DNA of 64,000 nt, taken from contig NZ_JACHCM010000003.1 in NCBI RefSeq assembly GCF_014200755.1, forward strand, positions 496,001-560,000, read 5' to 3'. The translations under genes and the position numbers were made by a program. The DNA comes from Rhodanobacter sp. ANJX3 (GTDB lineage: Bacteria > Pseudomonadota > Gammaproteobacteria > Xanthomonadales > Rhodanobacteraceae). Below, in pieces: positions 51,887 to 61,857 of this stretch. The notes under the pieces are model-generated. The model ran no database searches. It saw only the letters and a program-made list of their open reading frames with translations, and had not been told where the DNA came from. How positions within the stretch are numbered: the stretch's first letter is position 1; every line of letters begins with the position of its first letter.

Positions 51887-53286
51887 GCGATAAGAAGCCC
51901 GGTCGCCTGGTGGTAATTTCCAACCGCATCGCGCTGCCCGGAGAAACCTCCACCGGCGGCCTGGCGTCCGCCATGCAGGCCGCCCTGCAGGAGCACGGCG
52001 GGCTGTGGTTCGGCTGGAGCGGCAAGGTGTCCAGCGAGGAAAAGCTCAACCAGATCACTCACGAGTCCATCGACTACGCGACCTTCGATCTTTCGCGTCA
52101 GGATCACGACGAATTCTACGCGGGGTTCGCCAACCGCACGCTGTGGCCGCTGCTGCATTATCGTCTCGACATGGTCGATTACCAGCGTAGCCATCTGGAC
52201 GGCTATATGCGCACTAACGCGCTGTTCGCCGATCATCTGGTGAAGCTGCTCAAGCCGGACGATATCGTCTGGGTGCACGACTATCATCTAATTCCCGTCG
52301 CCTCGATGCTGCGCGAGCGCGGCGTAAAAAACCGGATCGGCTTTTTCCTGCACACGCCGCTGCCGCCGGCCGCGCTGCTGATCGTGCTGCCCAAGCACCG
52401 CGCGCTGCTGGAGACGCTGGCCAGCTACGACCTCGTCGGCCTGCAAACGGCGCGCGACCTGCGCGCGCTGGAAGATTATTTCCTGCACGAGATCGGCGGC
52501 GCGATGCGCACCGGCGGCCGGCTGCGCGCCGCCGACGGGCGCAGCTTTCGCGCAGCGGTGTTTCCCATCAGCATCGACACCACGCTGGTCGCCCAGACCG
52601 CCAGGGAGGCCGAATCGCTCGATGAAATCAAGCAACTGCACAGCAGCCTGGCGGATCGCGCGCTGATCATCGGCGTAGACCGGCTCGATTACTCCAAAGG
52701 CCTGCCCGAGCGCTTTCTGGGCTACGCGCATCTGCTGGAACGCGCGCCCGAGCTGCACCGGCAGATCACCTTTCTGCAGATCGCGCCGACCTCTCGTGGC
52801 GTAGTGCCGCAGTACCAGCAGATACGCCGCGACTTGGAGCGCAGCGCCGGCCACATCAACGGCATGTACGCTGCGCCGGACTGGGTGCCGATCCGGTACG
52901 TCAATCAGTCCTTTCCGCACAGCGTGCTCACCGGCTATTACCGCAATGCGCGCGTGGGTTTCGTCACGCCGCTGCGTGACGGCATGAACCTCGTGGCGAA
53001 GGAATATGTCGCCAGCCAGGATCCGAAAGATCCCGGCGTACTTGTGCTCTCGCGCTTCGCCGGCGCCGCGTTCGAACTGCCCGAGGCCTTGTTGATCAAT
53101 CCGGCCGATACTGCCGAGGTTGCCGACGCGCTGGAGCGCGCGCTGAAAATGCCGCTCAAGGAACGCAAGCGCCGCTGGCGAGCAATGATGGACGTGCTGG
53201 AAAAACACGATCTCACCGCGTGGCGCAACAACTTTCTCGCGGCGCTGACGGATATCCACGCCGAACCGACCGAGGCTCAGGCCTGA
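51883..53286 (+). CDS. otsA: Trehalose-6-phosphate synthase
   Basis: OtsA is a GT20 retaining glycosyltransferase that makes trehalose-6-phosphate from UDP-glucose and glucose-6-phosphate. The 467-residue protein has LVVISNRIALPGETSTGGLA near the start, WVHDYHLIPVASMLR, GVDRLDYSKGLPERF near residue 263, and TPLRDGMNLVAKEYVASQ, all conserved in OtsA. The ATG overlaps the upstream stop as ATGA, and the last 10 bases overlap the convergent pgeF gene. Confidence 0.96.
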   Translation: MSDKKPGRLVVISNRIALPGETSTGGLASAMQAALQEHGGLWFGWSGKVSSEEKLNQITHESIDYATFDLSRQDHDEFYAGFANRTLWPLLHYRLDMVDYQRSHLDGYMRTNALFADHLVKLLKPDDIVWVHDYHLIPVASMLRERGVKNRIGFFLHTPLPPAALLIVLPKHRALLETLASYDLVGLQTARDLRALEDYFLHEIGGAMRTGGRLRAADGRSFRAAVFPISIDTTLVAQTAREAESLDEIKQLHSSLADRALIIGVDRLDYSKGLPERFLGYAHLLERAPELHRQITFLQIAPTSRGVVPQYQQIRRDLERSAGHINGMYAAPDWVPIRYVNQSFPHSVLTGYYRNARVGFVTPLRDGMNLVAKEYVASQDPKDPGVLVLSRFAGAAFELPEALLINPADTAEVADALERALKMPLKERKRRWRAMMDVLEKHDLTAWRNNFLAALTDIHAEPTEAQA

Positions 53287-54044
53287 GGCAAAGCTTTCTC
53301 GCGCTCCAGCCAGATCAAACTGCCGAACCGTCCGCTGCGCTCGCCGTCGCGCCGGTAGGAATAGAAGCGTGGGTCGGTGAACGTGTCGAAGCCGCCGCCG
53401 TAAACACGCGATACGCCGGCGGTCTGCAGCCGAAGACGCGCCAGTGCGGTCAGATCGCACAGCCAATGGCCGGGGCGCGTCGCGGCGAAGCACGACGCAG
53501 CGGACGGGTCGAATTCGACGAAGGCGGTAAGCACCTCTTCGCCCACTTCGTACGATGGCGCACCGATGCACGGCCCCAGCCACGCGAGAATGTTTTCCCG
53601 CGCCGCGCGCAGCCCGGTGAGGGTTTCTTCCAATATGCCGTTCGACAGGCCACGCCAGCCGGCATGGGCGGCGGCGATTTCGCGACCGTCCGTGGTGCAG
53701 AAAAGCACCGGCAGACAATCCGCCGTGAGAATCGCCAGCACCGTGCCCGGCAGATGCGAAACGGCCGCATCCGCCTGCGGCTCATCCGCGCTGGGCAACG
53801 GCCCGAGCTCCGCCACCGTCGTGCCGTGCACCTGACGCAGCCAGCGCGGCGCGGCCGGCAGCGCCAATGCCTGCTGCAAGCCACCGCGATTGGCCTGCAC
53901 CGTATCGACGGCGTCGCCGCTGCGCAAACCGAGGTTCAGACGATCGAACGGCGCCGCCGACACCCCGGGGCCGTGCCGCGTGGTGACCACCGCACGGACA
54001 GTAGGCGGCGCAGGCCAGTCTGGAAACACCCAGCTATCGATCAT
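53277..54044 (-). CDS. pgeF: Peptidoglycan editing factor / purine nucleoside phosphorylase family (PgeF, YfiH)
   Basis: This laccase-domain (DUF152) protein is implicated in peptidoglycan editing in E. coli and acts as a purine-nucleoside-cleaving enzyme in other bacteria. The 255-residue protein carries RQVHGTTV, TADCLPVLF and AAAHAGWRGL, whose His and Cys bind the metal in the family. It sits directly after rluD, as in many proteobacteria, and ends convergently with otsA in a 10-base overlap. Confidence 0.93.
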   Translation of the reverse strand: MIDSWVFPDWPAPPTVRAVVTTRHGPGVSAAPFDRLNLGLRSGDAVDTVQANRGGLQQALALPAAPRWLRQVHGTTVAELGPLPSADEPQADAAVSHLPGTVLAILTADCLPVLFCTTDGREIAAAHAGWRGLSNGILEETLTGLRAARENILAWLGPCIGAPSYEVGEEVLTAFVEFDPSAASCFAATRPGHWLCDLTALARLRLQTAGVSRVYGGGFDTFTDPRFYSYRRDGERSGRFGSLIWLEREKALPQA

Positions 54045-54068
54045 CGGAAAGCTGTTCGGCCATAGTGC

Positions 54069-55043
54069 TCAATAATCGTCGGCACCGTGCGCGGCCAGAT
54101 CGGCCCGCAGTGCCTCGATCAGCGTCAGCTGGTCGGCGGGGCGCTCTGCGCTGAACGAGAGCGTTTCTTCTGTTACCGGATGCACGAACGATAGCCGCTC
54201 GGCGTGCAGCGCCTGCCGGCGAAAACCGCGCAATACGGCGATCAGCTCGGGCGAGGCGCCCTTGGGCAGCTTCAGGCCACCGCCGTAGAGCGGATCGCCC
54301 AGCAGCGGGTGGTTGATATGCGCCATGTGTACACGGATCTGATGCGTACGGCCGGTTTCCAGCTGGCACTGCAGCAGGCTGTGGGCGCGGAAGCGCTCGC
54401 GCAGGCGGTAATGCGTGACCGCGTGCTTGCCGTCCTCCTCGTCGCGCACGGACTGGCGCAGGCGGTCGCCCATGTGCCGACCGATCGGTGCGTCGACGGT
54501 GCCGCCGGAGACCATCGTGCCCAGCACTACCGCTTCGTACTGGCGCTCCACCTCATGCCGGGACAGCAAATCGACTAGGGCGGTGCAGGTCGGCAGGGTT
54601 TTCGCCACCACCATCAGGCCGGAGGTGTCCTTGTCCAGCCGATGCACGATGCCGCCGCGCGGCAGCTCGGCCAGCTTGGGGTCGTGATGCAGCAGCGCAT
54701 TCAGCAGGGTACCGGCGGGGTTGCCGGCGCCAGGATGTACCACCAGCCCGGCCGGTTTGTTCAGCACCAGCAGGTGCTCGTCCTCATGCACGATCTCCAA
54801 CGCGATCGCCTCCGGCTCGCTGGTGACCTCGGCCGCCAGCTCCACCCGCAGCCGCACCTGCTCGCCGCCGCGCAGCAGCTGGCGCGGCGGCGCCTGGGCG
54901 CCGTCCAGGGTCACCGCGCCGGACTTGATCCAGCCGCTGAGCCGCGAACGCGAGTAATCGGGGAACATCTCGGCCAATGCCTGGTCGAATCTGCGTCCCG
55001 CGGCGGTCAGGGGGACGTCCGCCTCGTGCCGTATGGTGGTCAT
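54069..55043 (-). CDS. rluD: 23S rRNA pseudouridine(1911/1915/1917) synthase
   Basis: RluD pseudouridylates positions 1911, 1915 and 1917 in helix 69 of 23S rRNA. The 324-residue protein has an N-terminal S4 domain ([19 protein letters not shown] near 30-48) and the catalytic motif [19 protein letters not shown] at about 131-149 containing the active-site Asp. GGGGA lies 5 bases before ATG 55043; a GTG at 55055 is in frame. It is divergent from bamD and followed by pgeF. Confidence 0.94.
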   Translation of the reverse strand: MTTIRHEADVPLTAAGRRFDQALAEMFPDYSRSRLSGWIKSGAVTLDGAQAPPRQLLRGGEQVRLRVELAAEVTSEPEAIALEIVHEDEHLLVLNKPAGLVVHPGAGNPAGTLLNALLHHDPKLAELPRGGIVHRLDKDTSGLMVVAKTLPTCTALVDLLSRHEVERQYEAVVLGTMVSGGTVDAPIGRHMGDRLRQSVRDEEDGKHAVTHYRLRERFRAHSLLQCQLETGRTHQIRVHMAHINHPLLGDPLYGGGLKLPKGASPELIAVLRGFRRQALHAERLSFVHPVTEETLSFSAERPADQLTLIEALRADLAAHGADDY

Positions 55044-55114
55044 GGCCGTCCCCACGGGCTGTGGCCGGTTTCGGCTATCATGCCTCTTCGATCAAACATC
55101 TGAATTCTTTTCCC

Positions 55115-55969
55115 ATGCGTGTAATGAAACTGCCGATGACCCAATTGCGTGTTTTCAAGGTGCTGGTCGTGCTCGCGTTTGCGGTGTCGATGAGCGCGTG
55201 CTCATTGTTCCATCATAAGCGCGACACGCTCGATACCCTGCCGGTGGATGCGCTCTACAACACCGCGCACGATTCGCTGGAAAACTCCGACTACGCGGCT
55301 GCCGTCAAGGCCTACCAGCGCCTGATCGCCCGTTTCCCGTCCGGCCCGTACAACGAGCAGGCCCAGATCGACCTGGCCTACGCGCAGTACAAGAACAACC
55401 AGATGGAAGACGCGTACTCGACGATCAACCGCTTCATCAAGACCTACCCGGCCAATAATCACATCGATTATGCCTATTACCTACGCGGCCTGATCAATTT
55501 CGATCGCACCAGCGGCGTCATCGAACGCTATGTTTACCGCGAAAACGGTCAGGCACGTCGCGACCAGGGTTACAACCTGCAGTCGTTCGACGACTTTTCC
55601 GAGCTGACCCGTCGCTATCCCGACAGCGCGTATGCCGCGGACGCGCGCCAGCGCATGATCTATCTGCGCAACAGCCTGGCCGAGTTCGAGATCGATGTGG
55701 CCGAGTTCTATCTGCGCAACAAAGCCTACATCGCTGCGGCCGACCGCTCGCAGTATGTCATCGAACATTACCAGCAGGCGCCGCAGACCGGCGACGCGCT
55801 GGCCATCCTCACCCGCAGTTACCTAGCGCTCGATCACAAGGAGCTGGCCGACCAGACCCGCCAGGTGCTCGCTTTGAACTACCCGAATCATCCCTATCTG
55901 AAAGATCCCAAGTGGCCGCACGCGCCGTCGACGTTGCGCAAGATGGTGCCGTTCTCCGGCCATTATTGA
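55115..55969 (+). CDS. bamD: Outer-membrane assembly lipoprotein BamD
   Basis: BamD is the essential lipoprotein of the BAM complex that folds beta-barrel proteins, including TonB receptors. The roughly 284-residue protein has a lipobox SMSAC and five TPR-like repeats with conserved YNEQAQIDLAYAQYKNNQ and RYPDSAYAADARQRMIYLRN. ATG 55115 (MRVMKLP...) is used here, though ATG 55124 or 55136 are in-frame alternatives and no strong ribosome-binding site decides. Divergent from rluD, as in E. coli. Confidence 0.93.
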   Translation: MRVMKLPMTQLRVFKVLVVLAFAVSMSACSLFHHKRDTLDTLPVDALYNTAHDSLENSDYAAAVKAYQRLIARFPSGPYNEQAQIDLAYAQYKNNQMEDAYSTINRFIKTYPANNHIDYAYYLRGLINFDRTSGVIERYVYRENGQARRDQGYNLQSFDDFSELTRRYPDSAYAADARQRMIYLRNSLAEFEIDVAEFYLRNKAYIAAADRSQYVIEHYQQAPQTGDALAILTRSYLALDHKELADQTRQVLALNYPNHPYLKDPKWPHAPSTLRKMVPFSGHY

Positions 55970-55984
55970 GTCAGCCATTTGTCC

Positions 55985-56026
55985 GACATGAAAAAGCCGG
56001 CGAGCGATCGCCGGCTTTTTCATGTC
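55985..56026. terminator. Bidirectional 19-bp perfect hairpin between bamD and nadE
   Basis: GACATGAAAAAGCCGGCGA (55985-56003) is perfectly complementary to 56008-56026 around GCGA. AAAAA and TTTTT flank the GC-rich core on both strands, so it terminates both the bamD and the nadE transcript. Confidence 0.9.
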
Positions 56027-56045
56027 CTTAGTACCAGATGTACCT

Positions 56046-57668
56046 TCAGCGCCAGCCGGAGGTGATCGGATAACGCCGCTCGCGACCGAAGGCGCGCCGG
56101 GTCACGCGCGGCCCCGGTGCCGACTGGCGCCGCTTGAACTCGTTGGCCAGCACCAGCCGCGCGACTCGGCGCACCGTCTCGGCATCGAACCCGGCTGCGA
56201 CGATTTCCGCCTGCGACTGCTCGTCTTCGATAAAGCGTTCGAGGATCGCATCGAGCTCGTCGTAGGGCGGCAGCGAATCCTGATCGGTCTGATCCTCGCG
56301 CAGTTCGGCCGAGGGCGGCCGTTCGATCACCGCCATCGGGATGAACTCCGCGCCGTCGGGCCGAGTGTTGCGCCAGCGCGACAGCTTGTAGACCTCGGTC
56401 TTGTAGACGTCTTTGAGCGGCGCATAGGCACCGCACATATCGCCGTACAGCGTGGCATAGCCGACTGCCATCTCGCTTTTGTTGCCGGTCGCCAGCAGCA
56501 GCCGTCCGTGCTTGTTGGACAGCGCCATCAGCATCACGCCACGGGTGCGCGATTGCAGGTTTTCCTCGGTCGTATCCGCCGGTTTGCCGGCAAACGCCGG
56601 CGTCAGCGCATCGATAAACGACGCATAGGTCGGCTCGATCGAGATCACGTGATAGTCGACACCGAGCAGCTGCGCCTGTGCGCGCGCGCCGTCCAGCGAC
56701 AGCTGCGAGGTGTAGCGCATCGGCATCATCACGGCGGTGACGCGATCGGCGCCCAGCGCATCGACCGCCAGCGCCAGCGTCAGTGCCGAATCGATGCCGC
56801 CGGACAGGCCCAGCAGCACGCCGCCGAACCCGTTCTTGTCGATGTAGTCGCGAATGCCGCGCACCAGTGCCGCATAGAGAATCGCCTCGTGCGAGGTATC
56901 GGTGGCTTGCGGCCAGTCTTCGGCAACCAGGGTGCGCGTCTTCGAATCGAACTGCGCCCACAGCAGCGCTTCGGCGAACGCCGGTGCGCGGCCCGCGATG
57001 CGACCGTCGCCGTTCACCAGCAGCGAAGCGCCGTCGTAGACCACCTCGTCCTGACCGCCGATCACGTTGACGTAGGCAATCGCGCAGCCGGTTTCCAGCG
57101 CCCGCGCCGTCAGCACGGCTTCGCGGGTCGACTGCTTGGCATCGTCCCAGGGCGAGGCGTTGATCACGATAATCAGCTCCGCGCCCGCGGCCGCCGCCTT
57201 GGCCGCCGGCTCGGGCATCCAGACGTCTTCGCAGATCAGCAGGCCCACGCGGACGCCGTCGATGGTAACCACCACGCTTTCATGGCCAGGGCGGAAATAG
57301 CGCTTGTCGTCGAAGACGCCGTAGTTGGGCAGCGCCTGCTTGTGCGCGGTGACTTCGATGACGCCTTCGCGCAGCAGGCTGGCCGCGTTGAATACCTCGC
57401 CCTCGCTGTGCGGATGACCGACGATCACCGCCGTGCTCGACGTCGCTGCAGCCAAAGCCTGCAATTCGCTCTCGCAGGCGGCGAGAAAGCTCGGCCGCAA
57501 CAGCAGATCCTCCGGCGGATAACCGCTCAGCGACAGCTCGGGAAACGCGATCAGCGCCGCACCCTGCGCCTGCGCTTCATCGATGAGGCCGCGCATGCGC
57601 TTCGCATTGGCGCCCACGGCACCGACCGAAAAATCGAATTGCGCCAGCGCGAAGCGTAAGGTGGTCAT
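56046..57668 (-). CDS. nadE: Glutamine-dependent NAD+ synthetase
   Basis: NadE amidates nicotinic-acid adenine dinucleotide to NAD+, using glutamine as the ammonia source. The 540-residue protein is a fusion of an N-terminal nitrilase-type glutaminase (catalytic Glu in FPELSLSGYPPEDL, Cys in ICEDVWMPEP) with a C-terminal synthetase that has the ATP-binding loop LSGGIDSALTLALAVDALG and the SNKHGRLLLATGNKSEMAVG motif. ATG 57668 gives MTTLRFALAQFDF. Confidence 0.96.
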   Translation of the reverse strand: MTTLRFALAQFDFSVGAVGANAKRMRGLIDEAQAQGAALIAFPELSLSGYPPEDLLLRPSFLAACESELQALAAATSSTAVIVGHPHSEGEVFNAASLLREGVIEVTAHKQALPNYGVFDDKRYFRPGHESVVVTIDGVRVGLLICEDVWMPEPAAKAAAAGAELIIVINASPWDDAKQSTREAVLTARALETGCAIAYVNVIGGQDEVVYDGASLLVNGDGRIAGRAPAFAEALLWAQFDSKTRTLVAEDWPQATDTSHEAILYAALVRGIRDYIDKNGFGGVLLGLSGGIDSALTLALAVDALGADRVTAVMMPMRYTSQLSLDGARAQAQLLGVDYHVISIEPTYASFIDALTPAFAGKPADTTEENLQSRTRGVMLMALSNKHGRLLLATGNKSEMAVGYATLYGDMCGAYAPLKDVYKTEVYKLSRWRNTRPDGAEFIPMAVIERPPSAELREDQTDQDSLPPYDELDAILERFIEDEQSQAEIVAAGFDAETVRRVARLVLANEFKRRQSAPGPRVTRRAFGRERRYPITSGWR

Positions 57669-57738
57669 GCCCAAAAGATCCGACGTCGAATGCAGAAGCG
57701 CATGATAACCGAGCGCCGCACCGCCACGGCGGCGCCGC

Positions 57739-58356
57739 TCAGCCGAAAAGACCGAGCAGCACGGCCGCCAGCAGCAGCATCAGTACGGCGACGAAGGCAT
57801 CCAGCAGTCGCCAGGCCAGTGCGCTGCGAAACCAAGGCAACAGGAATCGCGCACCAAATCCCAAGCTGATGAACCAAGCCACGCTTGCCGTCGCGGCACC
57901 AGCGGCAAACCACCAGCGCGCCGCACCCACGTAATGCGTGGACACCGATCCCAGCAACACCACGGTATCCAAATAGACGTGCGGATTGAGCAGGGTGAAG
58001 CCCAGGCTGGCCGCAACTACGCGCCAGCGGGTGCCATCGATATCGCTGCCTGCAGGCTGCAGTCCGGATGTGCCACGACAGGCCCGCCACGCGGCAAGCA
58101 AGCCGTAGCCGAACAGAAAGATAGCGCCGATATAACGCAGCCATTGCAGCAGGCCCGCATGTTGCTGCACCACCAAGCCCATGCCAGCGACGCCTAGCAG
58201 GATCAGCGACATATCCGAGAGCGTGCAGATCGCCACCACCAGACCGACATGCTGCCGCTGCAGCCCCTGCCGTAGCACGAAGGCATTTTGCGCACCGATC
58301 GCAATGATCAGGCTGGCGCCGGTCCCGAGACCAGCCAGATAAGCCGTGGATGACAT
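57739..58356 (-). CDS. argO: LysE/ArgO-type amino-acid exporter
   Basis: LysE-family permeases export basic amino acids such as L-arginine. The 205-residue protein has about six hydrophobic segments and the typical N-terminus with GASLIIAIGAQNAFVLRQGL, which is the LysE/ArgO signature. A divergently transcribed ArgP/LysR-type regulator gene is adjacent, as in E. coli argO-argP and corynebacterial lysE-lysG, which supports the assignment. That regulator is frameshifted here. ArgO versus LysE cannot be told apart from sequence alone. Confidence 0.88.
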   Translation of the reverse strand: MSSTAYLAGLGTGASLIIAIGAQNAFVLRQGLQRQHVGLVVAICTLSDMSLILLGVAGMGLVVQQHAGLLQWLRYIGAIFLFGYGLLAAWRACRGTSGLQPAGSDIDGTRWRVVAASLGFTLLNPHVYLDTVVLLGSVSTHYVGAARWWFAAGAATASVAWFISLGFGARFLLPWFRSALAWRLLDAFVAVLMLLLAAVLLGLFG

Positions 58357-58408
58357 GGTGACTTCCTTCAGGTAAACCGCAATCTGGGGCAGTGCAAAGC
58401 ATCAGTAA

Positions 58409-58449
58409 AGCTAAATATTTTTCAGCTACATTAGATTTACTTAAGCTAA
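58409..58449. promoter_or_regulatory. AT-rich argO-argP control region with LysR-type dyads
   Basis: Within the divergent gap, AGCTAAATATTTTTCAGCT (58409-58427) has matching AGCT ends, and TTAGATTTACTTAAGCTAA (58431-58449) has TTAG/CTAA ends. Both are T-rich dyads of the kind bound by LysR-type regulators. They stand out as the only AT-rich stretch in the surrounding kilobases. Confidence 0.5.
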
Positions 58450-58484
58450 TGACAGCGCATCGGCGCACGCCGAAGGCATCCTTG

Positions 58485-59404
58485 ATGACCCTGTTGAATC
58501 CCCAGCTCACCGCCTTCGCCGCCGTGCTTGCCGAAGGCAGCTTCGATGCCGCCGCCCGGCGACTGTCGCTGACGCCCTCCGCCATCTCGCAGCGGATCAA
58601 AGCGCTGGAGGATCGGCTGGGCCAGGTGCTTATCCTGCGCCGCCTGCCATGCCGAGCCACCCCAGCGGGCAACGCCTGTTGCGCAGCGTGCAGCAGATGC
58701 AATTGATGGAAGCCGAAACGCTGGGCGAGTTTGCCGCGACCGATCCGGCAAACCGGGCAGCCTCGACCATGGCGATTGCCGCGAATGCCGACTCGCTGGC
58801 CAGCTGGTTGCTGCCGGCGCTGGCGGAGCTGCACGCGCGGCACGGCATGCTGTTCGACATCCGAACGGAAGATCAGGACCACTCGGCCGATTTATTGCGC
58901 GACGGCTCGGTGCTGGGTGCGATCACGGCCGATGCCAAGCCGGTGCAGGGCTGCGCGGTGAAAAAGCTCGGCGTGATGCGTTATCTGCCGATCGCCTCGC
59001 CGGCCTTCGTCGAAAAGTATTTCAGCGACGGTCTCAATGCCGCGGCGCTGGGCCAAGCACCCGTATTGATCTTCAACCGCAGGGACGCCCTGCAGACGCG
59101 ATTCATGCGCGCTGTCACGCGCGCCAAGCTGGCGCCGCCCATTCACTACATACCGTCATCGACCGCGTTCATTGAAGCGACCGCGCTAGGACTCGGCTGG
59201 GCCATGGCGCCCGCAGCCATGCTCGCCGGGCCGCTAGTCAGCGGCGCCGTGCAAACGCTGGCACCCGAGCGCTGGCTAGACGTACCGATGTACTGGCAGC
59301 ACTGGACGATCCGCTCGCCGGCCCTGACGCAACTGACCGGTGCGCTGCTGCGCGCAGCGGCCCAAGACCTGCAGATTTCCGACGGCACAAGGCACCGACG
59401 CTAA
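58485..59404 (+). pseudogene. argP: ArgP/LysG-like LysR regulator, disrupted by a frameshift
   Basis: The first 66 codons from ATG 58485 encode the LysR helix-turn-helix (MTLLNPQLTAFAAVLAEGSF and AARRLSLTPSAISQRIKALE) and continue to ILRRLPCRATPAG. Then the frame shifts: the expected continuation QRLLRSVQQMQLMEAETLGE is found one base away, in a frame open to 59404. Inserting one G in the run GGG at 58667-58669 restores a complete ArgP-like protein of about 306 residues, so a single base is missing there. It is divergent from the argO-like exporter. Either a real frameshift or a sequencing/assembly error. Confidence 0.88.
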
Positions 59405-59438
59405 AGCCATCGGTATAGCCATGCCCGGCACCCATAAA

Positions 59439-59465
59439 AAAGGCCGCGGCATGACCGCGGCCTTT
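59439..59465. terminator. Bidirectional terminator between argP and sucD
   Basis: AAAGGCCGCGG (59439-59449) is complementary to CCGCGGCCTTT (59455-59465), loop CATGA. An A run on the left provides the T tract for sucD on the minus strand. Confidence 0.85.
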
Positions 59466-59504
59466 CGTGTCACCAAACGGCGGCGACTTGGCTTAAGTGT
59501 CGAC

Positions 59505-60380
59505 TTACTTGGACATCAGCTTGGCGAGCGTCTTGCCCAGATCGGCAGGCGACTTCACCGTGGTGACGCCGGCCTTTTCGAGCGCGGCGAACTTCGCCGC
59601 GGCCGTGCCCTTGCCGCCGGAGATTATCGCGCCGGCGTGGCCCATGCGCTTGCCGGCCGGCGCCGAGGCGCCGGCGATAAACGACACCACCGGCTTGGTG
59701 ACGTACTCGCCGATGAACTCGGCGGCGTCTTCCTCGGCCGAACCGCCGATCTCGCCGACCATGATGATGCCTTCGGTCTGCGGGTCGTCCTGAAACAGCT
59801 TCAGGCAGTCGATGAAGTTCAGGCCGTTGATCGGATCGCCACCGATGCCGATGCAGGTGGACTGGCCCAGGCCTTCGTTGGTGGTCTGGAACACGGCTTC
59901 ATAGGTCAACGTGCCGGAGCGCGACACGATGCCGACCTTGCCCGGCTTGTGGATATGGCCCGGCATGATGCCGATCTTGCACTCGCCCGGGGTAATGATG
60001 CCGGGGCAGTTCGGCCCGATCAGCACGATTTCCGGGTGCTGCGCCAGCACGTTCTTGACGCGCAGCATGTCCAGCACGGGAATGCCTTCGGTGATCGCCA
60101 CAATCACCTTGATACCGGCATCGATCGCTTCGAGGATCGAGTCGGCCGCGAACGGCGGCGGCACGAAGATCACCGACGCGTCGGCACCGGTTTCCAGCAC
60201 GGCTTCATCGACCGAGTTGAAGACCGGCAGACCGATGTGCTCGGAACCGCCCTTGCCCGGTGTCACGCCACCGACGACCTTGGTGCCGTAATCGATCGCC
60301 TGCTCGGCGTGGAAGGTGCCCTGCTGGCCGGTGAAGCCCTGCACGATGACCTTGGTATTTTTGTTGACGAGAACGCTCAT
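59505..60380 (-). CDS. sucD: Succinyl-CoA synthetase subunit alpha
   Basis: SucD with SucC makes succinate and ATP or GTP from succinyl-CoA in the TCA cycle; the alpha subunit binds CoA and is phosphorylated on His. The 291-residue protein has [34 protein letters not shown] and the active-site [14 protein letters not shown] (His246-equivalent). It starts 15 bases after sucC, and the two form an operon. Confidence 0.97.
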   Translation of the reverse strand: MSVLVNKNTKVIVQGFTGQQGTFHAEQAIDYGTKVVGGVTPGKGGSEHIGLPVFNSVDEAVLETGADASVIFVPPPFAADSILEAIDAGIKVIVAITEGIPVLDMLRVKNVLAQHPEIVLIGPNCPGIITPGECKIGIMPGHIHKPGKVGIVSRSGTLTYEAVFQTTNEGLGQSTCIGIGGDPINGLNFIDCLKLFQDDPQTEGIIMVGEIGGSAEEDAAEFIGEYVTKPVVSFIAGASAPAGKRMGHAGAIISGGKGTAAAKFAALEKAGVTTVKSPADLGKTLAKLMSK

Positions 60381-60395
60381 GCTTGCATGTCTCCC

Positions 60396-61559
60396 TTAAG
60401 CCTTGGCCGCAGCCACGGCCTTTTGCGCCGCGTCGTTGAGATCGTCGGCCGGCGTGATCGCCAGTCCGGAGTTGGCCAGCAGTTCGCGGCCCTTCTCGAC
60501 ATTCGTGCCCTGCAGGCGAACGATGACGGGGATCTTCAGGCCCACTTCCTTTACCGCGGCGATGATGCCTTCGGCAATCAGGTCGCAGCGCACGATGCCG
60601 CCGAAGATGTTGACCAGGATGGCCCTGACCTTGTCCGACGACAGGATCAGCTTGAACGCTTCGGTCACGCGCTCCTTGGTGGCGCCGCCGCCGACGTCAA
60701 GGAAGTTGGCCGGCTCGCCGCCCGCCAGCTTGATCACGTCCATCGTGGCCATGGCCAGACCCGCGCCGTTGACCATGCAGCCGATGCTGCCGTCCATCGT
60801 CACGTAGTTGAGGTTGTTCTGCACCGCGGCCGCTTCGGCCGCGTCTTCCTGGGTCAGGTCGCGCATGGCGCCCAGATCCGGATGACGGAATTCCGCGTTG
60901 TCGTCCGAGTCGACCTTGCCGTCGAGCGCGGCCAGCGTGCCGTCTTCGAGCACGGCGAGCGGGTTCAGCTCGACCAGGGCCAGATCCTTTTCGTTGAACA
61001 GCTTGTACAGGCCCAGCATGATCTTGGTCAGCTGATTGACCTGCTTGCCGTTGAGGTCCATCGCAAAACCGAGCTGACGGCACTGATACGGCTGCAGGCC
61101 TTCGACGAAGTCGATGACGATGGTATGGATGTCTTCCGGCGTTTCCTTGGCCACCTGCTCGATGTCTACGCCGCCGTGCTTGGAGGCGATGAAGGACACC
61201 GACTTGCTGTCGCGGTCGACCAGGATCGACAGATACAGCTCTTTGGCGATATTGGTCGCATCGGTCACCAGCACCAGGTTCACCGGCAGCGCACGGCCGG
61301 CCGACTGGTAGGTTTCCATGCGGGTGCCGAGCATGCCTTTGGCTGCAGCGCGGACGTCGTCGAAGCTCTTGCAGAACTTGACGCCGCCGGCCTTGCCGCG
61401 GCCGCCTGCGTGGATCTGCGCCTTGACCATCCACTGCGAACCGCCAAGATGCTTGGCGGCGTCGACGGCGGCGTCGGGGGAATTGGCAACCTTGCCCGGC
61501 GGCACGGCGATGCCGTACTGCGCGAACAACTCTTTGGCTTGGTACTCGTGGAAATTCAT
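60396..61559 (-). CDS. sucC: Succinyl-CoA synthetase subunit beta
   Basis: SucC binds nucleotide in the succinyl-CoA synthetase reaction. The 387-residue protein begins [20 protein letters not shown], has the ATP-grasp segment [18 protein letters not shown] and ends with [18 protein letters not shown] 61559 is preceded by GAGG; the longer frame upstream (from 61598) is non-coding. SucD follows after 15 bases. Confidence 0.97.
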   Translation of the reverse strand: MNFHEYQAKELFAQYGIAVPPGKVANSPDAAVDAAKHLGGSQWMVKAQIHAGGRGKAGGVKFCKSFDDVRAAAKGMLGTRMETYQSAGRALPVNLVLVTDATNIAKELYLSILVDRDSKSVSFIASKHGGVDIEQVAKETPEDIHTIVIDFVEGLQPYQCRQLGFAMDLNGKQVNQLTKIMLGLYKLFNEKDLALVELNPLAVLEDGTLAALDGKVDSDDNAEFRHPDLGAMRDLTQEDAAEAAAVQNNLNYVTMDGSIGCMVNGAGLAMATMDVIKLAGGEPANFLDVGGGATKERVTEAFKLILSSDKVRAILVNIFGGIVRCDLIAEGIIAAVKEVGLKIPVIVRLQGTNVEKGRELLANSGLAITPADDLNDAAQKAVAAAKA

Positions 61560-61857
61560 TCGATACCTCGAGCGAACGGAGAAACATAAAGGCCGCACGC
61601 AAAACGGCGCGTGGGTCGGGAGAGTCGGACGGCGGAGTGTCGCGCTGGCGATATGCGGGCTGCAGACTCGTCAGCGGGGGGAAACCGCGCTATTCGGCCG
61701 CCTATTTTCGCGGAAGCCGGCGGCAATGGAAAGAGCCGGCGCGTTCCGGCCGTCACGCATGGCGGTTTGATGCGCCTGCCCGCCACTGCCAAGGCGGCGC
61801 GCGCGGCCTCGATCTCGCCTCTATACTCACGCAAACCACCGCAGAGCATGCCCGCAC

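Noticed and set aside
59340..61589. 749-codon open frame on the plus strand across sucC and sucD
   Set aside because: It is antisense to two complete and well-conserved genes and spans the sucC-sucD gap, which no real gene would be expected to do; no recognisable domain.
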